Below, in pieces: positions 1 to 11,235 of a DNA stretch of 64,000 nucleotides. Position numbers and translations under genes: made by a program. The notes under the pieces are model-generated. The model saw only the letters and a program-made list of their open reading frames with translations, ran no database searches and was not told the DNA's origin. The stretch is from Schistocephalus solidus (Eukaryota; Platyhelminthes; Cestoda; Diphyllobothriidea; Diphyllobothriidae), in NCBI GenBank assembly GCA_017591395.1, contig WEDG01002818.1:1-64000 (forward strand). The letters are read 5' to 3'. Each line of letters opens with the position of its first letter. Positions within the stretch are counted from its first letter, which is position 1.

Positions 1-439
1 AAGCTCTCAAACTTGCATGCACCTGATTTTTGTGAAAACGAAACAAAATTTCCCGTTCTCCGAAGGGAGATATTCCAAATTTTCAGGCTTTTATTAATGT
101 TGATTCATAGTACTGTGAATAAAAGCAAAACGTTTTTATCTGTAGCTTGTAATAGCGTATGAAAATTCCTGAATAGCAAGTAACGTCTGATTTTGCCCCA
201 TTTAGCCCCGTTTTCCCTTGAATAAACTGATCTGAAGTGATCTCTTTATTATTAAAAAGCTTTTTCTTCATCAATTTAATACAACAAACAGAACTAACAT
301 CATAAAATACCAGCTCTGCTACTACCTCAAATTCTTATATAGACATTTCATGAGTTAGGCAATCTACTGTAAGTGGCTGGAGCTGATGGAATAGCCACCT
401 ATAAATTTTGTATTTCGGTACACCGATTAACGACACTAT
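1..439. other. No recognisable gene
   Basis: AT-rich sequence with short open frames only. It lies downstream, in the minus sense, of the reverse-transcriptase remnant that starts at about 870. I see no preserved continuation of that protein, no tRNA and no clear repeat. Confidence 0.4.
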
Positions 440-870
440 CGGTCATCGGGGGATTTGAGGTTATTGAACTTTGGATAATCCATAGATTTTGGCGACGGTC
501 GATTCAGATTGCCTTAAATATTCTTTTATATCTGACAGTTGCCTCTTCCCTGTAAAACGCTTCAGTGCTTTATCAATGGGTGAAATTTGCGCCCTGGTAG
601 GGTCCCTGACATGGGGCTTATATGTTGAGCTATCTTCTAATAGCAACAGCATCTTCTCACTGTAGTCTGTGGGAGAATGATAATGTTTTTGTCCGTTTTT
701 AAACTCTTTAATGATTTCATTTCTTCATGGGATAATACTGAAAAATGACCACTATCTTTTGCGGTCTGCACAGTACTGTTTCGGATTGTAAATCGTTCAT
801 CGTCAGTGGGGTTTGCCGTCGACATGATGGACTCCAGCTTGCCAGAAGTTTGAGTAATTTTCATCGCAAA
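440..870 (-). pseudogene. Penelope-like element reverse transcriptase, N-terminal fragment
   Basis: Two overlapping minus-strand frames carry, in order, LKTDKNIIILP, YSEKMLLLLEDS, KRFTGKRQLSD and AKIYGLSKVQ. This order (an 'LP.DKG'-like segment, a short helical linker, then a 'YGLPKVHK'-like motif) is what I know from the region before the catalytic fingers in Penelope-like reverse transcriptases. The usual DKGR segment is damaged, a frameshift lies near 650, and the catalytic palm (YVDD) is absent, so the copy is dead. It cannot be joined to any other PLE piece in the window. Assignment rests on remembered family motifs; a profile search of the joined frames would settle it. Confidence 0.6.
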
Positions 871-3800
871 AGACTACGGTCTTTCACTTCTTTGGAAAGC
901 GCCCTTGCTTCTGTTGTTTCAAGGACACTCGAGGACAGATTTAAAACTTAAGCTGAACACTGTTGGTTTGTATAAGTCGGCTGGGAAATAGTAATCCTTT
1001 TTACGCCAACACATCCCTCATCTGTTGTTGTTTGAGTTCCGATACAAATGCCATACAGTCACTCCAACCTGTCAAACTTGCGCTGATGGAGATCGTTCAT
1101 GCGACGCGATAGACAAATCCTCAAGCATGCATTCTTAACACGCACGGATAATGTTTTTTTGGTGGCTGGAAAAGGCCAGATATATAAAGGCAAAAGAGCA
1201 TGTATTACGGTGATTCGGGCTATGAGTTGGGTGGGACAATCGCTCACCAAGACCCCCAGTTCAAAGAGGAGTAACAGATCATGGGTGTCACCCTGAAGCT
1301 GACAGTTCGGCCATCGCAAACGACGCAATTAGGAATCCGAAGCCCGACACTAGACATCGCTGACTGTCAGATAGAACAAGAGTGCCACCGTCTACGATGT
1401 CACGAGCGATGCGAAAGCCAACAGACTGCGGAGAGGGAGGGGGATGAAATGAGCACTACTCGAAGAGGACCTCAGAAGAATAGAATGTAGAAGAACCCAT
1501 CCATTGGAGAATTTCCTAGTCAGCGGTTCCTCACGGTAGGTTCTGATAGTTGAACCAGCTGCTCAATCGAAGTGCAGCCGGCTTTACTTCGCCTCCGCTG
1601 TAACTTTTGAAGCCGGCTGTCAGTAAAACTAAAAGCACACCAGGCCAGCCTCCTCAACGTGAAAGGATACCTAAAACTTTTGACGAGAAATGCAGATATT
1701 TTACAAACTCGGGACGACCAAAAGGCCAGCTTGGAGACCCCATGACTGTCTCCTAGATGAGGACAGTCTCTCGACTGACAATAAGGTGAAGTAAAAGGTG
1801 GGACTACATTGGCAAATATTCGAAATACCAGACGGTTGACGCGCATTCTTAATCTGTCGATCCTACCCGACCGACGACGACACCCCTGCCATGATCACAT
1901 GGAGAGCAGCATGCACAGTTTGCGCTTCCCGACTTAACCCTGGGCCCAATACACAGCAGGAAACAGCAGTAAAACCGTCAGATAATTAACTTACCGTAAC
2001 TCAAACGGTCGAACTTGAGACAGACCAAAACCTAATCGACAATATCCCGGGGCAAAAGAAGCCAGCGTTGAATACCAACTCGACCTTGAGCCCTCCAAGA
2101 TCAAATCTGCAGTCCTCGTCAAAGGCAAAAGTGAATAAGCAGCCCAGACTGAGCAACTAAACCGCTGCAGATGACTGGTGGAGGTGTCCGCCCATTGGTC
2201 GGGATTCTGAGCTTTCAAGGTTACCCAAGAATACGCGCATTGACTGCAGAGGCAAAGCGACCTAGGAGTCAGTCAGTTCCATTGGCGACCAGTGTGTTGG
2301 CAACCAAGTGGGTTGATGAAGGGTGTTTGAGAGGAAGATAATAAAATTTACGCTTTTAAAAAGGTCTGAGAATATACAAAATAGCTGAAGGGGTTGCATC
2401 TCACCTTTCCGAGACAGTACAAAAAAGGGGGAGGGGGTGCAGACAAGCAGTTTTTGTACAGATGTGAGCACTGGCTTGTTTCGGAGTGTTTTCCGACAGC
2501 CCATTACTAACAGACAGGTGGTGAGTGGAGGGATGACACGATATTTCTCCTGAAATTAAAAAGAATACAACTGAAAGTGGAAAACGTCAAAATTTCATAG
2601 AATACAGAAATCGGAAAGGGGAAGAACAACCATGATAATGGATATCGGACAGTAGCAGCTTCTGAATACCTGCACGGTTTCCTAAATGTCTCTGTGTATA
2701 TAATTATATTAAACTCGCAAATTTTTCATACAAAACTGGCCACTTCTGTCAGAAGTACTCTCGATGACCGCCGCCCACCATCCAGGCAGGATAGGATCTG
2801 CTCATTACTTGTGCTGTAAGCATGTCTGATCTAGACGGCCTCGATGATAGCACGAAGTGTGCCTCTCCACGCGTGGTACCCTGCGACAACATATCTGGGG
2901 TGCTCCACCCAACAACGGAGGCTGAATATCCAAGGTCCGAGAACCAGTCCATTGTCTTGGCGAACTGTGCCAAGCCAGGTTTAGAGTTCAGCTCCTCATG
3001 GATGCCTCCAGGTGGGCAACGGCATTGCATCGAAGGCCGCTGCACGGATCTCAATGAGGCAGACGACGAACAATGTGCCCAAAGCCACCATCTTCAAGAA
3101 GTCATCATAGCGAGTTCGGATTGAGGAAATGGGTGCGTTTCACTCGAAGGATGGTTTTCAGGTGGCGGTAGCCAACTTAAATCAAGCATTTACTAAGTTT
3201 CCAAGTGCAGTTCGCCACTTGCATGTCGCCGCTGGGCTAAAGGTGTCTGTCTGGCTCTGCCTCCGATGACGGATTCAATTGGGAATCAGAAACGTCAGGC
3301 TAATAAAGCTCTTTTTTCCATTGATTGTGTCTCCTTCTTAGCGGCTACTTCCTGGATCTCGTCTACTCGCCTCTATTAGAAAACTATGTTACCTTTAGAT
3401 ACAGTTGGGGACCTACATGACAAAATACAAACTAAAAACCAAATCGTGGGCCACCATTGCGATTCACGACGCCCTGAAATTCGTGGCTTGTTAACTGACG
3501 AGATAATTCCATCCTCCTAGTTCGTACTGCATGTGAAGAGACTAACTGGAGGACTGAGTTAGGTTCAGTGATTCTTTCTTACTGGCGTATTTGCGGAGAC
3601 TCGGTTGTGCGTGGTACGTGTAGACTGATAATAACCTCGATATTGAGACAGTCCCCTCACCACAAGTGACGAGGATCGCCCCTTAATCAAAGTTGCCGAA
3701 TTTATTCGAGCGTGCAGCGAAGCAGACTTTCGCGGTTATTACCCTACTCTCTCGTGGATGCTGTGGCTAAACTTGCGTCTACGTGTGCCTCACACGTACT

Positions 3801-4282
3801 GACTCCTAAATACACGAAGCTGATTTAAGAAAACCTGAATTTCGCCAAAACGAAAGATGTCCTAGTCAGCTTATGAGGACGTTTCATAGTCAACAGGCGA
3901 AAATTTACACGTCTTAAGCCCATAAGGAGACGTTTTAAAAGGCAAATTTACCATCGGATTACACTCACACAAAAGCGTTCTCCAGATCCATTTAGAAGTC
4001 ATGGAAATCATGAAGTGAATTCTATAACTACAGCGAAGGCGGGCTCAGGGATTCAGAACGCCTTTGTAGGTTCGAATTGGCCTTTGTGTTCTGGCTTCGA
4101 ATATTGAATACGTGCACCAGGGAAGGCATATGAAGAGTTGCATTCCGCATCGAATAGCAGTCGATGGGAACGCATCCGGAATGATTAACCACTCAGTCTA
4201 CTTTCAGCTGACGAGGAATTCCAGACCACAGAAGCAGAGAACAAAAAAAGAAGAAGCGATCTTTGGAACAATAATTTTAATA
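871..4282. other. Intergenic or old repeat sequence, nothing assigned
   Basis: Open frames here reach about 108 codons (for example 1520-1846 minus and 2749-3054 minus), but none shows a domain, a conserved motif or a convincing splice pattern. A minus-strand start at 3091 opens with a signal-peptide-like stretch (MVALGTLFVVCLIEIRAAA) but stops after about 31 codons. I see no tRNA, no long tandem repeat and no transposon protein. Confidence 0.35.
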
Positions 4283-4322
4283 GCCTGACGTTTCCTATTT
4301 TTACTCGCACCCTTTATGAGAC
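4283..4322 (-). ncRNA. Decayed hammerhead motif of a PLE-type terminal repeat
   Basis: On the minus strand the block reads GTCT, then CTCATAA where a hammerhead has CTGANGA, then a variable loop, then GAAACGTC and AGGC. The two ends can pair (GUCU with AGGC, one wobble), and the sequence after it (about 4240-4282) resembles the flank of the copies at 10.2, 54.3 and 58.3 kb. The core G5 and G8 are changed, so this copy should not cleave. It is kept because it shows how old and widespread the family is. Confidence 0.45.
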
Positions 4323-5104
4323 AGTCGTAGATAAGGGATGATGGAAGCGCAACATCTACAGGACGCAAGCTCATTCAATGGGATCCGACCACACCTTCAA
4401 GGTTCTCGCAGTGCCTGACAATTGCGTGAACCGCGTGCTGCTTGAGTTAATGGCCCACTGATAAGCGTACTGAGGTCCCACCTGCATAGTCTGTGTCGAG
4501 ACAGAATAAGTAGCCACATGGGCAGGACGCGGGTGACCAACGGTTTCAGTGGCAGCGAGTAATCATCATGCTTCGCTATAAAAGAATGGTTAACTACTTA
4601 TTTTAATTTTATTTGACGAACAATCCAGAAACTATCCACAAGAAGCAATCTCGGCCATAAACTACAGGTTTCCGCAAAACACTAGGCGATGGCCGTATAA
4701 AAACGCTCCCCTAGCGCGCGTTTTTAGCAGCGTCGAAAGTCCAAGTCCTTTGCTGTGAAAAAGTTGTCAGTTACAGCGGTCAATGTGCGCCCGATAAGAA
4801 AGCTTCGGAATGAAAAATGTCAGACTGAGTGCGCACTGACATTCCAAAGGTCTCAGAAGTTCGAAATTTCTACAAGTTAAAGGCTAAGGTGGACAATTAA
4901 CGCAAAACAACAGTTCTACCGTTGATTCCGACCATGTCCTCCATGTGGGAGCAGGGATGGTGGCTTTTCGCATGAAATATTTTTCACCTCCTGAGCCCGG
5001 AGGCGGGATGGGGCGCAGGAGCCTGGGCTGAGGTTGCACCTACGCGTGCCATCAAACGCGAACTCAATAAAGAGGGGCATTCAAGTTCATTTGGCCCACA
5101 TGTG

Positions 5105-5187
5105 AAAAATTCGGCGGTCTCGGTGGGATTCGAACCCAAGCAAACTTTGGTACAGCCGACACTAGCCAACTGAGCTACGACGCCCCT
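5105..5187 (-). repeat. tRNA-derived SINE-like element, copy 1
   Basis: The minus strand has a good RNA polymerase III A box (TAGCTCAGTTGG) and a perfect B box (GGTTCGAATCC), and a run of five T follows at 5105-5109. The acceptor arms pair only partly and the anticodon arm is poor, so this is not a working tRNA. A second copy lies in the opposite orientation at 5326-5421. The two share a 5' leader around GCTCCCGG and the 3' motif GCCGAATTTTT, which extends past the tRNA part, as expected of a SINE with a tRNA head. Confidence 0.6.
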
Positions 5188-5325
5188 GCCGGGAGCCACC
5201 GGAGTGAAGTTACCCGTCCAGCCTGTTGCAACGTATGGAATCCACCAATTCTGATACAGTAAGCAAACTGCAGCAGGCTGGGCAGGTAAGTTGACCCCAG
5301 TGTGATTAACCTCGCTGCTCCCGGT

Positions 5326-5421
5326 GGGGACGTGCAGCTCAGTTAGCCAGAGCGTTGGTTGTACTAAAGCATTCCCCTTGCTGGCGTGGGTTCTAATCGC
5401 ACCGAGGGCGCCGAATTTTTT
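5326..5421 (+). repeat. tRNA-derived SINE-like element, copy 2
   Basis: This is the plus-strand partner of the copy at 5105-5187. It keeps an A-box-like segment (GCAGCTCAGTTAGCC), a B box with one change (GGTTCTAATCG) and a six-T run at 5416-5421. Sequence after the T run still resembles copy 1, so the element body continues to about 5460. It is degenerate as a tRNA. The two copies form a head-to-head inverted pair about 140 bp apart. Confidence 0.55.
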
Positions 5422-5561
5422 GCAAGCGGATCAAAGGAGTTATTCAAACCTGCAAAAATTCCCTGTTAACATTCAAGTTCGCCGGGACTTGGACACACAG
5501 GGCAGCCGCTTACTACGTTCCTGACAGGAAACACCAAAAATGCATAGATTCAGATCAAGGA

Positions 5562-5672
5562 TAGTATCAGTATATTTTAGGGAGATGTAGGTGAGTCACA
5601 TTTGAATTCCCTATTTGTACATGCGAGTTGTGGTATCAAAAAAATAGTATCTCGATATGTTGGCGAGGCCAA
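5562..5672 (+). repeat. Dispersed repeat shared with 42304-42416
   Basis: About 110 bp here matches, in reverse orientation and with scattered differences, 42304-42416. Shared landmarks are GTAGGTGAGT, CCCTATTTGTA (CTCCTATTTGTA in the other copy), GGTATCAAAAA or CGTATCAAAAA, and GTTGGCGAGGCCAA. An open frame of 107 codons crosses the copy but has no recognisable domain. Family unknown. Confidence 0.55.
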
Positions 5673-6012
5673 CATAGCTGAAAAAGAGCAGACAGTAAAA
5701 ATGAAGAGAAACCAGGAAGTCACAAACATTGCTCAAGAAACCCTATTTCAGTCTCAAAAATTACCATGTATTTCATCACCAGTGGAGTCCTTACATAAAA
5801 TCCTGCAAAACCTAAATGTCAACTTACCAGCTCAAAAGATGAAAGGCAAAGGTGAGGACTCTGAAACTAGGACCTTACTCTCAAGTGAGAGTAACTGTGC
5901 CGACGAAGCTCGCAGGTACGAATGAATCTCGCCTTGCAGAGAGAACATACGTAAGGTCGTTCACCTGTGTGGCCGAAAAGGTGATCACGAAGTTTGCTGC
6001 GCTTTTACGAAA

Positions 6013-7444
6013 ACCCTTCCCTGCAAGCCTCTATCGGACAAAAAGTATAAGTTCTTGAAGGCCCAATTAGATACGGAGGGGACGGCCGCGGCCAATTTGT
6101 GTGCCTCGGATGTGGCCTGCAGGAGTAACGTCGCCTCATCATCGTCATCATCATCCTCCGCGGAAGCTGGAACTGACACATCCAAGTCTGGCCCACTAAT
6201 CGGTTCATCAATCCGCCTCGAGGCTGCCGTCGTATCCACCGTACTGACTTGCGAACCGGACGCCCCAGCAGTGGGACCGCCAGCAGGGACGGACGGCGTC
6301 GAGCCTTTCGACTCCGGTGTAGTCGACTTCAGTGGGCGCCTTGATGCGTCCTCCGGTGCCCTCAACGCTGGACGCTTTCGGGCGTGCACAGCAGGCCTTA
6401 CCGCCAACGGTGTGGATGTCTCTGGAAGTTGGCTCACAATCGCGGAGTCCGCCACGTTGGCTGCAAGAGAAGGCTGCACTTGGCCGGCCGCAGGAACCTC
6501 TGCTGTTGGTATTTGAAAGTTTGACATCTGTCATCCCCTCGGATGACTTTGTTCTCTGGCGAGACAGACGAAAATGGCTTTCATCTTGCTAGGTCGAATG
6601 CTGACAAAATTCGCACCAGTGGTGCTGGGAATAACGCGAAGGGTGATCAAACGGCCTGTGGTGACTGGCGCAGCAGGCAACGGCGGCGGTGCTGTCGAAG
6701 TCGTGGAAAGGCCAGTTGGTGTGTTGGTCACTCCATTACAGTCACTAGAAGTCATGCTGATGAGCGTGCCCAGAGAAGTGTGCAGGGTGGAGGTGAGGCT
6801 AGTTATTGTGGTCAGCAGTTGACCAATTTCTGTCAGGGATGGAGGAAACATCCTGTGGATGTGTCAATAGAGATGACTGCGCCACGGTCAACATGCCCAC
6901 AGACACTGAGTTAGCTAGCTGGGCAATGAGATTGGCTGTAGTACTGTTTACCAGAGCTGCTGGAAGCACATTATTCACTGCGGAACCTCGTAGCAAACCA
7001 CCATTGGGCATGGGAACCCCGGTCGGCATCTGCATGCCGCTCATCATTGGCGTCGGTGTGGGCGTAGATGTGGTGGTTGTCGATGAGACATTTGTAGTCT
7101 GCAACAGAAGTGGCCGAGTATTCGTCGCATGCCAAAAGCCTCCAGGCTCCTGTTTGAATTCAGCGCAGAAACTGGGATCAAGACATGAGTTTGAGACATC
7201 GAAACCTGTCTGCGAGGTAGGCAGGTTGGGCAGACTAACTACCATTGGTTTTTGACTTCGGAGGTTGTGCTAAATTAGCTACAGCAACTGCTCCGCTGTT
7301 ATTCTCTGGGAGGTTTGTCAGTGCACGAAGGACCTGACTGAGAAGGACGGAGCCATTTTCCGCAGCCGGCTGCGTTTGTACCCAGGGTTCGCTGACTTGA
7401 ACCACTTGGCTGCTGTTCTCTGAGTCCATTTGCTCCACCAGCAT
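6013..7444 (-). CDS. Probable multi-exon gene, nuclear-type low-complexity protein
   Basis: Four consecutive minus-strand open blocks can be joined by short introns. Exon 1 begins at the ATG at 7444-7442 and ends at 7243. A 37-nt intron (7242-7206, GTAGTT to ACAG) keeps the frame into exon 2 (7205-6893). A possible 40-nt intron (6892-6853, GTTGAC to CACAG) leads to exon 3, and an in-frame stop at 6533-6531 needs another intron ending at the ACAG before 6527. The last block runs to about 6013, where TTTCGTAAAAGC could be a donor. The protein is rich in Ser, Thr, Pro, Asn and Gln, has a possible SUMO site in EFKQEPGG, a basic HARKRP and an acidic run of D after PASAE. This suits a transcription-factor activation region, but no DNA-binding domain is visible and the function is unknown. 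Intron 2 and 3 donors are weak, so the model is tentative. Confidence 0.5.
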
Positions 7445-7850
7445 TCTCGCCTGTGCGCTCGCTAAACTCACTGTGACGACGACACTGGCCCAGCCCGCGC
7501 GCTATCTGCTGATACGAAGTGGCTAATGGGCGCCTGCGAAATTGATGACCGCTTCGCCAACCTCGTGCGTCCATCGTTCCACCAGTCAAGTTGGACGACT
7601 TGACCAATAGGAGTACGAGGCGTGGATTCCAGTGGCAGAGTCACCCTGGCTATCGACCGCCAGCTTCTCGCCTGAACACAACACGCTGAGATTGAGCCAA
7701 TCAGCATTCAGCCTTGTAGTGGGTCGACAGCTGACTCAGCTGTTGCTTGCAAGTTTTGCGCGCGCCTGCATTCTGCGCGCGCGCGAACTGGTAGGTGTCC
7801 GTTCGGCGCTCGATGCGAACTTAACGGCTGTCTCATATTGATCGATGATA
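7445..7850 (-). promoter_or_regulatory. CpG-rich upstream region of the 6.0-7.4 kb gene
   Basis: Sequence directly before the proposed start at 7444 is GC-rich and full of CpG, including two GCGCGC runs near 7755-7790. No TATA box was seen at a suitable distance. Position and composition suggest a promoter. Open frames on both strands here look like composition artefacts. It is the most CpG-dense stretch noticed in the window apart from parts of the LINE copies. Confidence 0.35.
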
Positions 7851-8920
7851 ACTCGCAGGCGCTCACTTGCATTTTCTTGACTCAGTCCAATAGCAGGTCC
7901 AGGTTTGACTGGAATGCGGAGCTACCTGATTGGCTACTTGATTTCTTCAACCGAGTTGCAGCTAGCGCACTCGCTTGGCCTGCTTTAGAAAGCGAGCTAG
8001 AATGGCAGTATTTTCGGGCTAGGGTTGACGCCGAACCTTCGGGTATTGCCACGGCGGCAATGCACGTCGTTAGGCGGATACCGAATGCATTTAGCCAAAT
8101 GGTGTCTCCATTTGGATTTTTTTAATGCTTATTCTTCTCCTTGATGCATAAATTTCTGAGCCAATTGAAAGTTGAAATTTCAAATCCGGGGAGCTCTGGG
8201 GGACCGACCGCCGAGCCGTACGCCCTTACAGCTGTGTCATGCAGTGGAAAAAAATTTTGGCGAAACAACTCTCTGGTATTTCAGCTAGTACTTGTGTTGA
8301 ATAAATCAACACGTTTGCATAAGTTAATTTTTTTCGGAGGTTAATTTTTGTTTTAAAGGTATCTTTCCCTTGCTTTGGCTCATGTAGTGCTGGAGTGATG
8401 GGTGGGGGTTCGGTCCGTCTTGTCCATATGACTTACGTCACAGTGTAATCTATTTTGCTGGCTATTCCTTCGATTGCATGAACCACTGGTATACTGCAGT
8501 ACCTCGCGGGCGTACAGGATGCTAACGGCCTGGATTGCGGCCTTAGATCGTCGTGACTATCTATATTTTCCGCTCGCTCCCGCATTTAGTTTAGGCCATT
8601 CATGATATTCAGTGTTGGAAGATGTTCCAAGTTTTCTTTGACCTGTTATACGCAGTTTACGCACACTGTGTCAACGAGGAATTGGAGGAATTATCTGTCA
8701 TTTTTTCGGCGTTATGCAGATAGACAACTTACCACTGCTTCGTTCTTCAGGAGGGTACGAATGCGCAGTTAAATACTCTGCGATTTTTTCTGGACCCCAG
8801 CCGTCAGTTATAGTCTGGAGAGGTGCAAGCCCTCTGAGCATCCCAGTGATGTTTGGTTGTGTCCAAACTCCCCAAATCTACACCTGAGTTTCCACTATTA
8901 ATGGATTGGTAATACTCCTA
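7851..8920. other. No recognisable gene
   Basis: A plus-strand frame at 7838-8125 (95 codons, with FDWNAELPDWLLDFF) is the only protein-like piece. It lacks an ATG at its start and a known domain. The remainder to the AGT array is featureless to me. Confidence 0.3.
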
Positions 8921-8926
8921 CCGGCA

Positions 8927-9345
<419 letters not shown>

Positions 9346-10145
9346 CTGATTGAATTACTTTATGGTGGAAAGCAGTGCATAGCATTTGCCGCACCCTCTC
9401 CTCCCCACCCGCCTGACTAGATGCGAGACAATGTCAGGACGATTGGAGGTGGGCGTGGACGTAGAAACTAACAAGGCTAGCCAGTCTGTCTACGCGCGTC
9501 CCACACGACCCGGTCCTCACTGCACGTGCTAGGCTGCTGCAAAGACTCCTACGATCTCACCTCAATGAGAGTGTAATACAGGCTACGAAGGGGTCATTGC
9601 AGTCCGTCTCGCAGTCCTGAGAAGCATCGAAATGTCCACTCGTTTGGCAACCTTCACAACTTTTAGCGCGTCCGTCGGGGGCATTAAAGGGCATCAGGTT
9701 GATTACACAGTGGAATGCGCTAATGTGCCACGGTAGGATGAATGCCAAGGGCGGCCTCCTTATCTCCTCCCTCTCCCATGCATCAGTCGAAGGTTTGAAC
9801 CCTTCAAACAAATTATGAAGGATTTGGGCGCAGTGGCTGACGCGAAATGAAGGCCTACGTCCAAATCGTGCTGCTGCTGCTGCTGGCACGGCAACGATTA
9901 TGGGCTCGCGTGCCGTAAACCAGCCTGGCCCCAGTTTGGCCCAGCACATCCGCAGCGCAGTTCCTCTTTCGGGGTGGGGGTGGGAAGCTATGGCAACCAG
10001 CCTAAGATGGGGCAAAATGTATGTCTTTCTGACTGTCTGTCATATAACCTTGACGCAGTCTTTGGAGCATTTTGGGTGTGTGATCGAAAGCGGTGTCGCA
10101 AATGAATCATCCACGCGGCTAGCAGATGATCGGAGCGTTCAGTAG
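9346..10145. other. Dispersed-repeat-like sequence, no gene assigned
   Basis: Contains a 152-codon minus-strand frame (9557-10015) without a recognised domain. Part of 9988-10140 appears related, in translation (VPAIASSTERSDH), to sequence next to the hammerhead copy at 53.1 kb, so the right half probably belongs to the same PLE-terminal family. Confidence 0.35.
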
Positions 10146-10260
10146 AAGATGCAATCGCTGGAACATGAAGTTTATTGGACTGAAGCTTCAGCTTCTCGCT
10201 CGAGCCCATCATCGGAGACAGTCGCAGTTAAGCGACCTCATGTTCCAGCGATTGCATCTT
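10146..10260. repeat. PLE-type terminal repeat pair, head to head, with decayed hammerhead
   Basis: Perfect 23-bp inverted arms lie at 10146-10168 and 10238-10260 (GATGCAATCGCTGGAACATG and its complement), 69 bp apart. Inside, on the minus strand at 10177-10219, is a hammerhead-like block: CCGATGA in place of CTGATGA, then GAAGCTTC in place of GAAACGTC, followed by AGTCCAATAAAC. Both core changes should stop cleavage. Flanks resemble the copy at 58.1-58.4 kb, so this is one dispersed family, present here as two oppositely oriented termini. Confidence 0.6.
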
Positions 10261-10349
10261 ATTCCGCTGAACTGCCTCCTGGAATTCGCACCTGTGCTTC
10301 TATCGGTGACAGGAGCGTTTATCGGAGTAGAATGGTTGGTACCTCACGA

Positions 10350-11050
10350 CTCCAAAATCAGCTGGCGGGGAAGCCACTTAGATGCGCAAGTCTTACCGAG
10401 GCAAGCGAGTGTACTCACACCTGAGACAGCAAGCCGAATCATAAGGCCAATGACAGCCGAAATGCGTGTATCCGTTCGATCTCGACCAATCGAGTAAGAG
10501 GAAAATATTGATCGGGGCCACAGTGTCGATGGGCCGGAGACTGTCGCACGTGCACGCAAACAGTGAACAAAAGGCGTGCGCGGTGGACCGTAGGCGACCG
10601 AGCCGACAACCAAGGAGGTGCACTTCCAAACATTTATAGGAAATATCGACTACCAACTAAGCGGATCCAAACGATTTGCAGAGCAAATATCTTCACTCCT
10701 GTCAACCTCCCGTAACAAGTGCTGGACATATCTATGCTAAAAAAGCCTATGAACCTATCTCCAAAGATGGTAAATATCGGAATAATTATTTTAATAAAAG
10801 AAGGAGCGAGATACAATCCATTGAACTTCCACAAAAGAAGCTGGTTTCCAACTTCGAATCCACCCTCTCATCGGCCAACCGCATCGAGAAGGAAAGCTCT
10901 ATAACGTGTAGCAGGGCTGAAATAATTCTTACGAAATTAACTTCATTTATAATGTCCATATAGGGGAAGAAAATAAAGTTATAACTGTTTCCCATTGAGT
11001 CGAGCGACTACGCGGAAACGATGGTTTAAAATTTCAGGAAACGACTTCGT
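10350..11050. other. No recognisable gene
   Basis: Short overlapping frames on both strands, none with a domain. No tRNA-like boxes or tandem repeats. Confidence 0.35.
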
Positions 11051-11059
11051 CTACAGACC

Positions 11060-11235
11060 CCTTATTGTCCATTCTACAGGTGGAATTGCAAACAAATCCG
11101 GGAATCTTAACTATTATCGTGTTCTAACGCCTACGCTAACACTAGGCCTTACCTAAACCGAAAACCTTAGTCCTAACCTTAATCCTACCCGTACTATCCC
11201 TGGATTTATCCCGAGAAACTAAAGCCATTTGCCCT
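11060..11235. repeat. Degenerate telomere-like (CCTAA-rich) element
   Basis: A core of about 90 bp carries repeated variants of CCTAA/CTTAG (for example TCCTAACCTTAATCCTACCC). It is bracketed by AAATCCGGGAAT on the left and TCCCTGGATTT on the right, which are imperfect inverted copies. The same arrangement recurs at 21.8 kb. Confidence 0.4.

Noticed and set aside
2999..3091. Minus-strand start MVALGTLFVVCLIEIRAAA as a secreted protein
   Set aside because: Stops after about 31 codons. A different frame continues with protein-like sequence, but no splice sites or homology support a gene.
9557..10015. 152-codon minus-strand frame
   Set aside because: Longest plain frame in that part but without domain; it overlaps dispersed-repeat sequence, so not called a gene.
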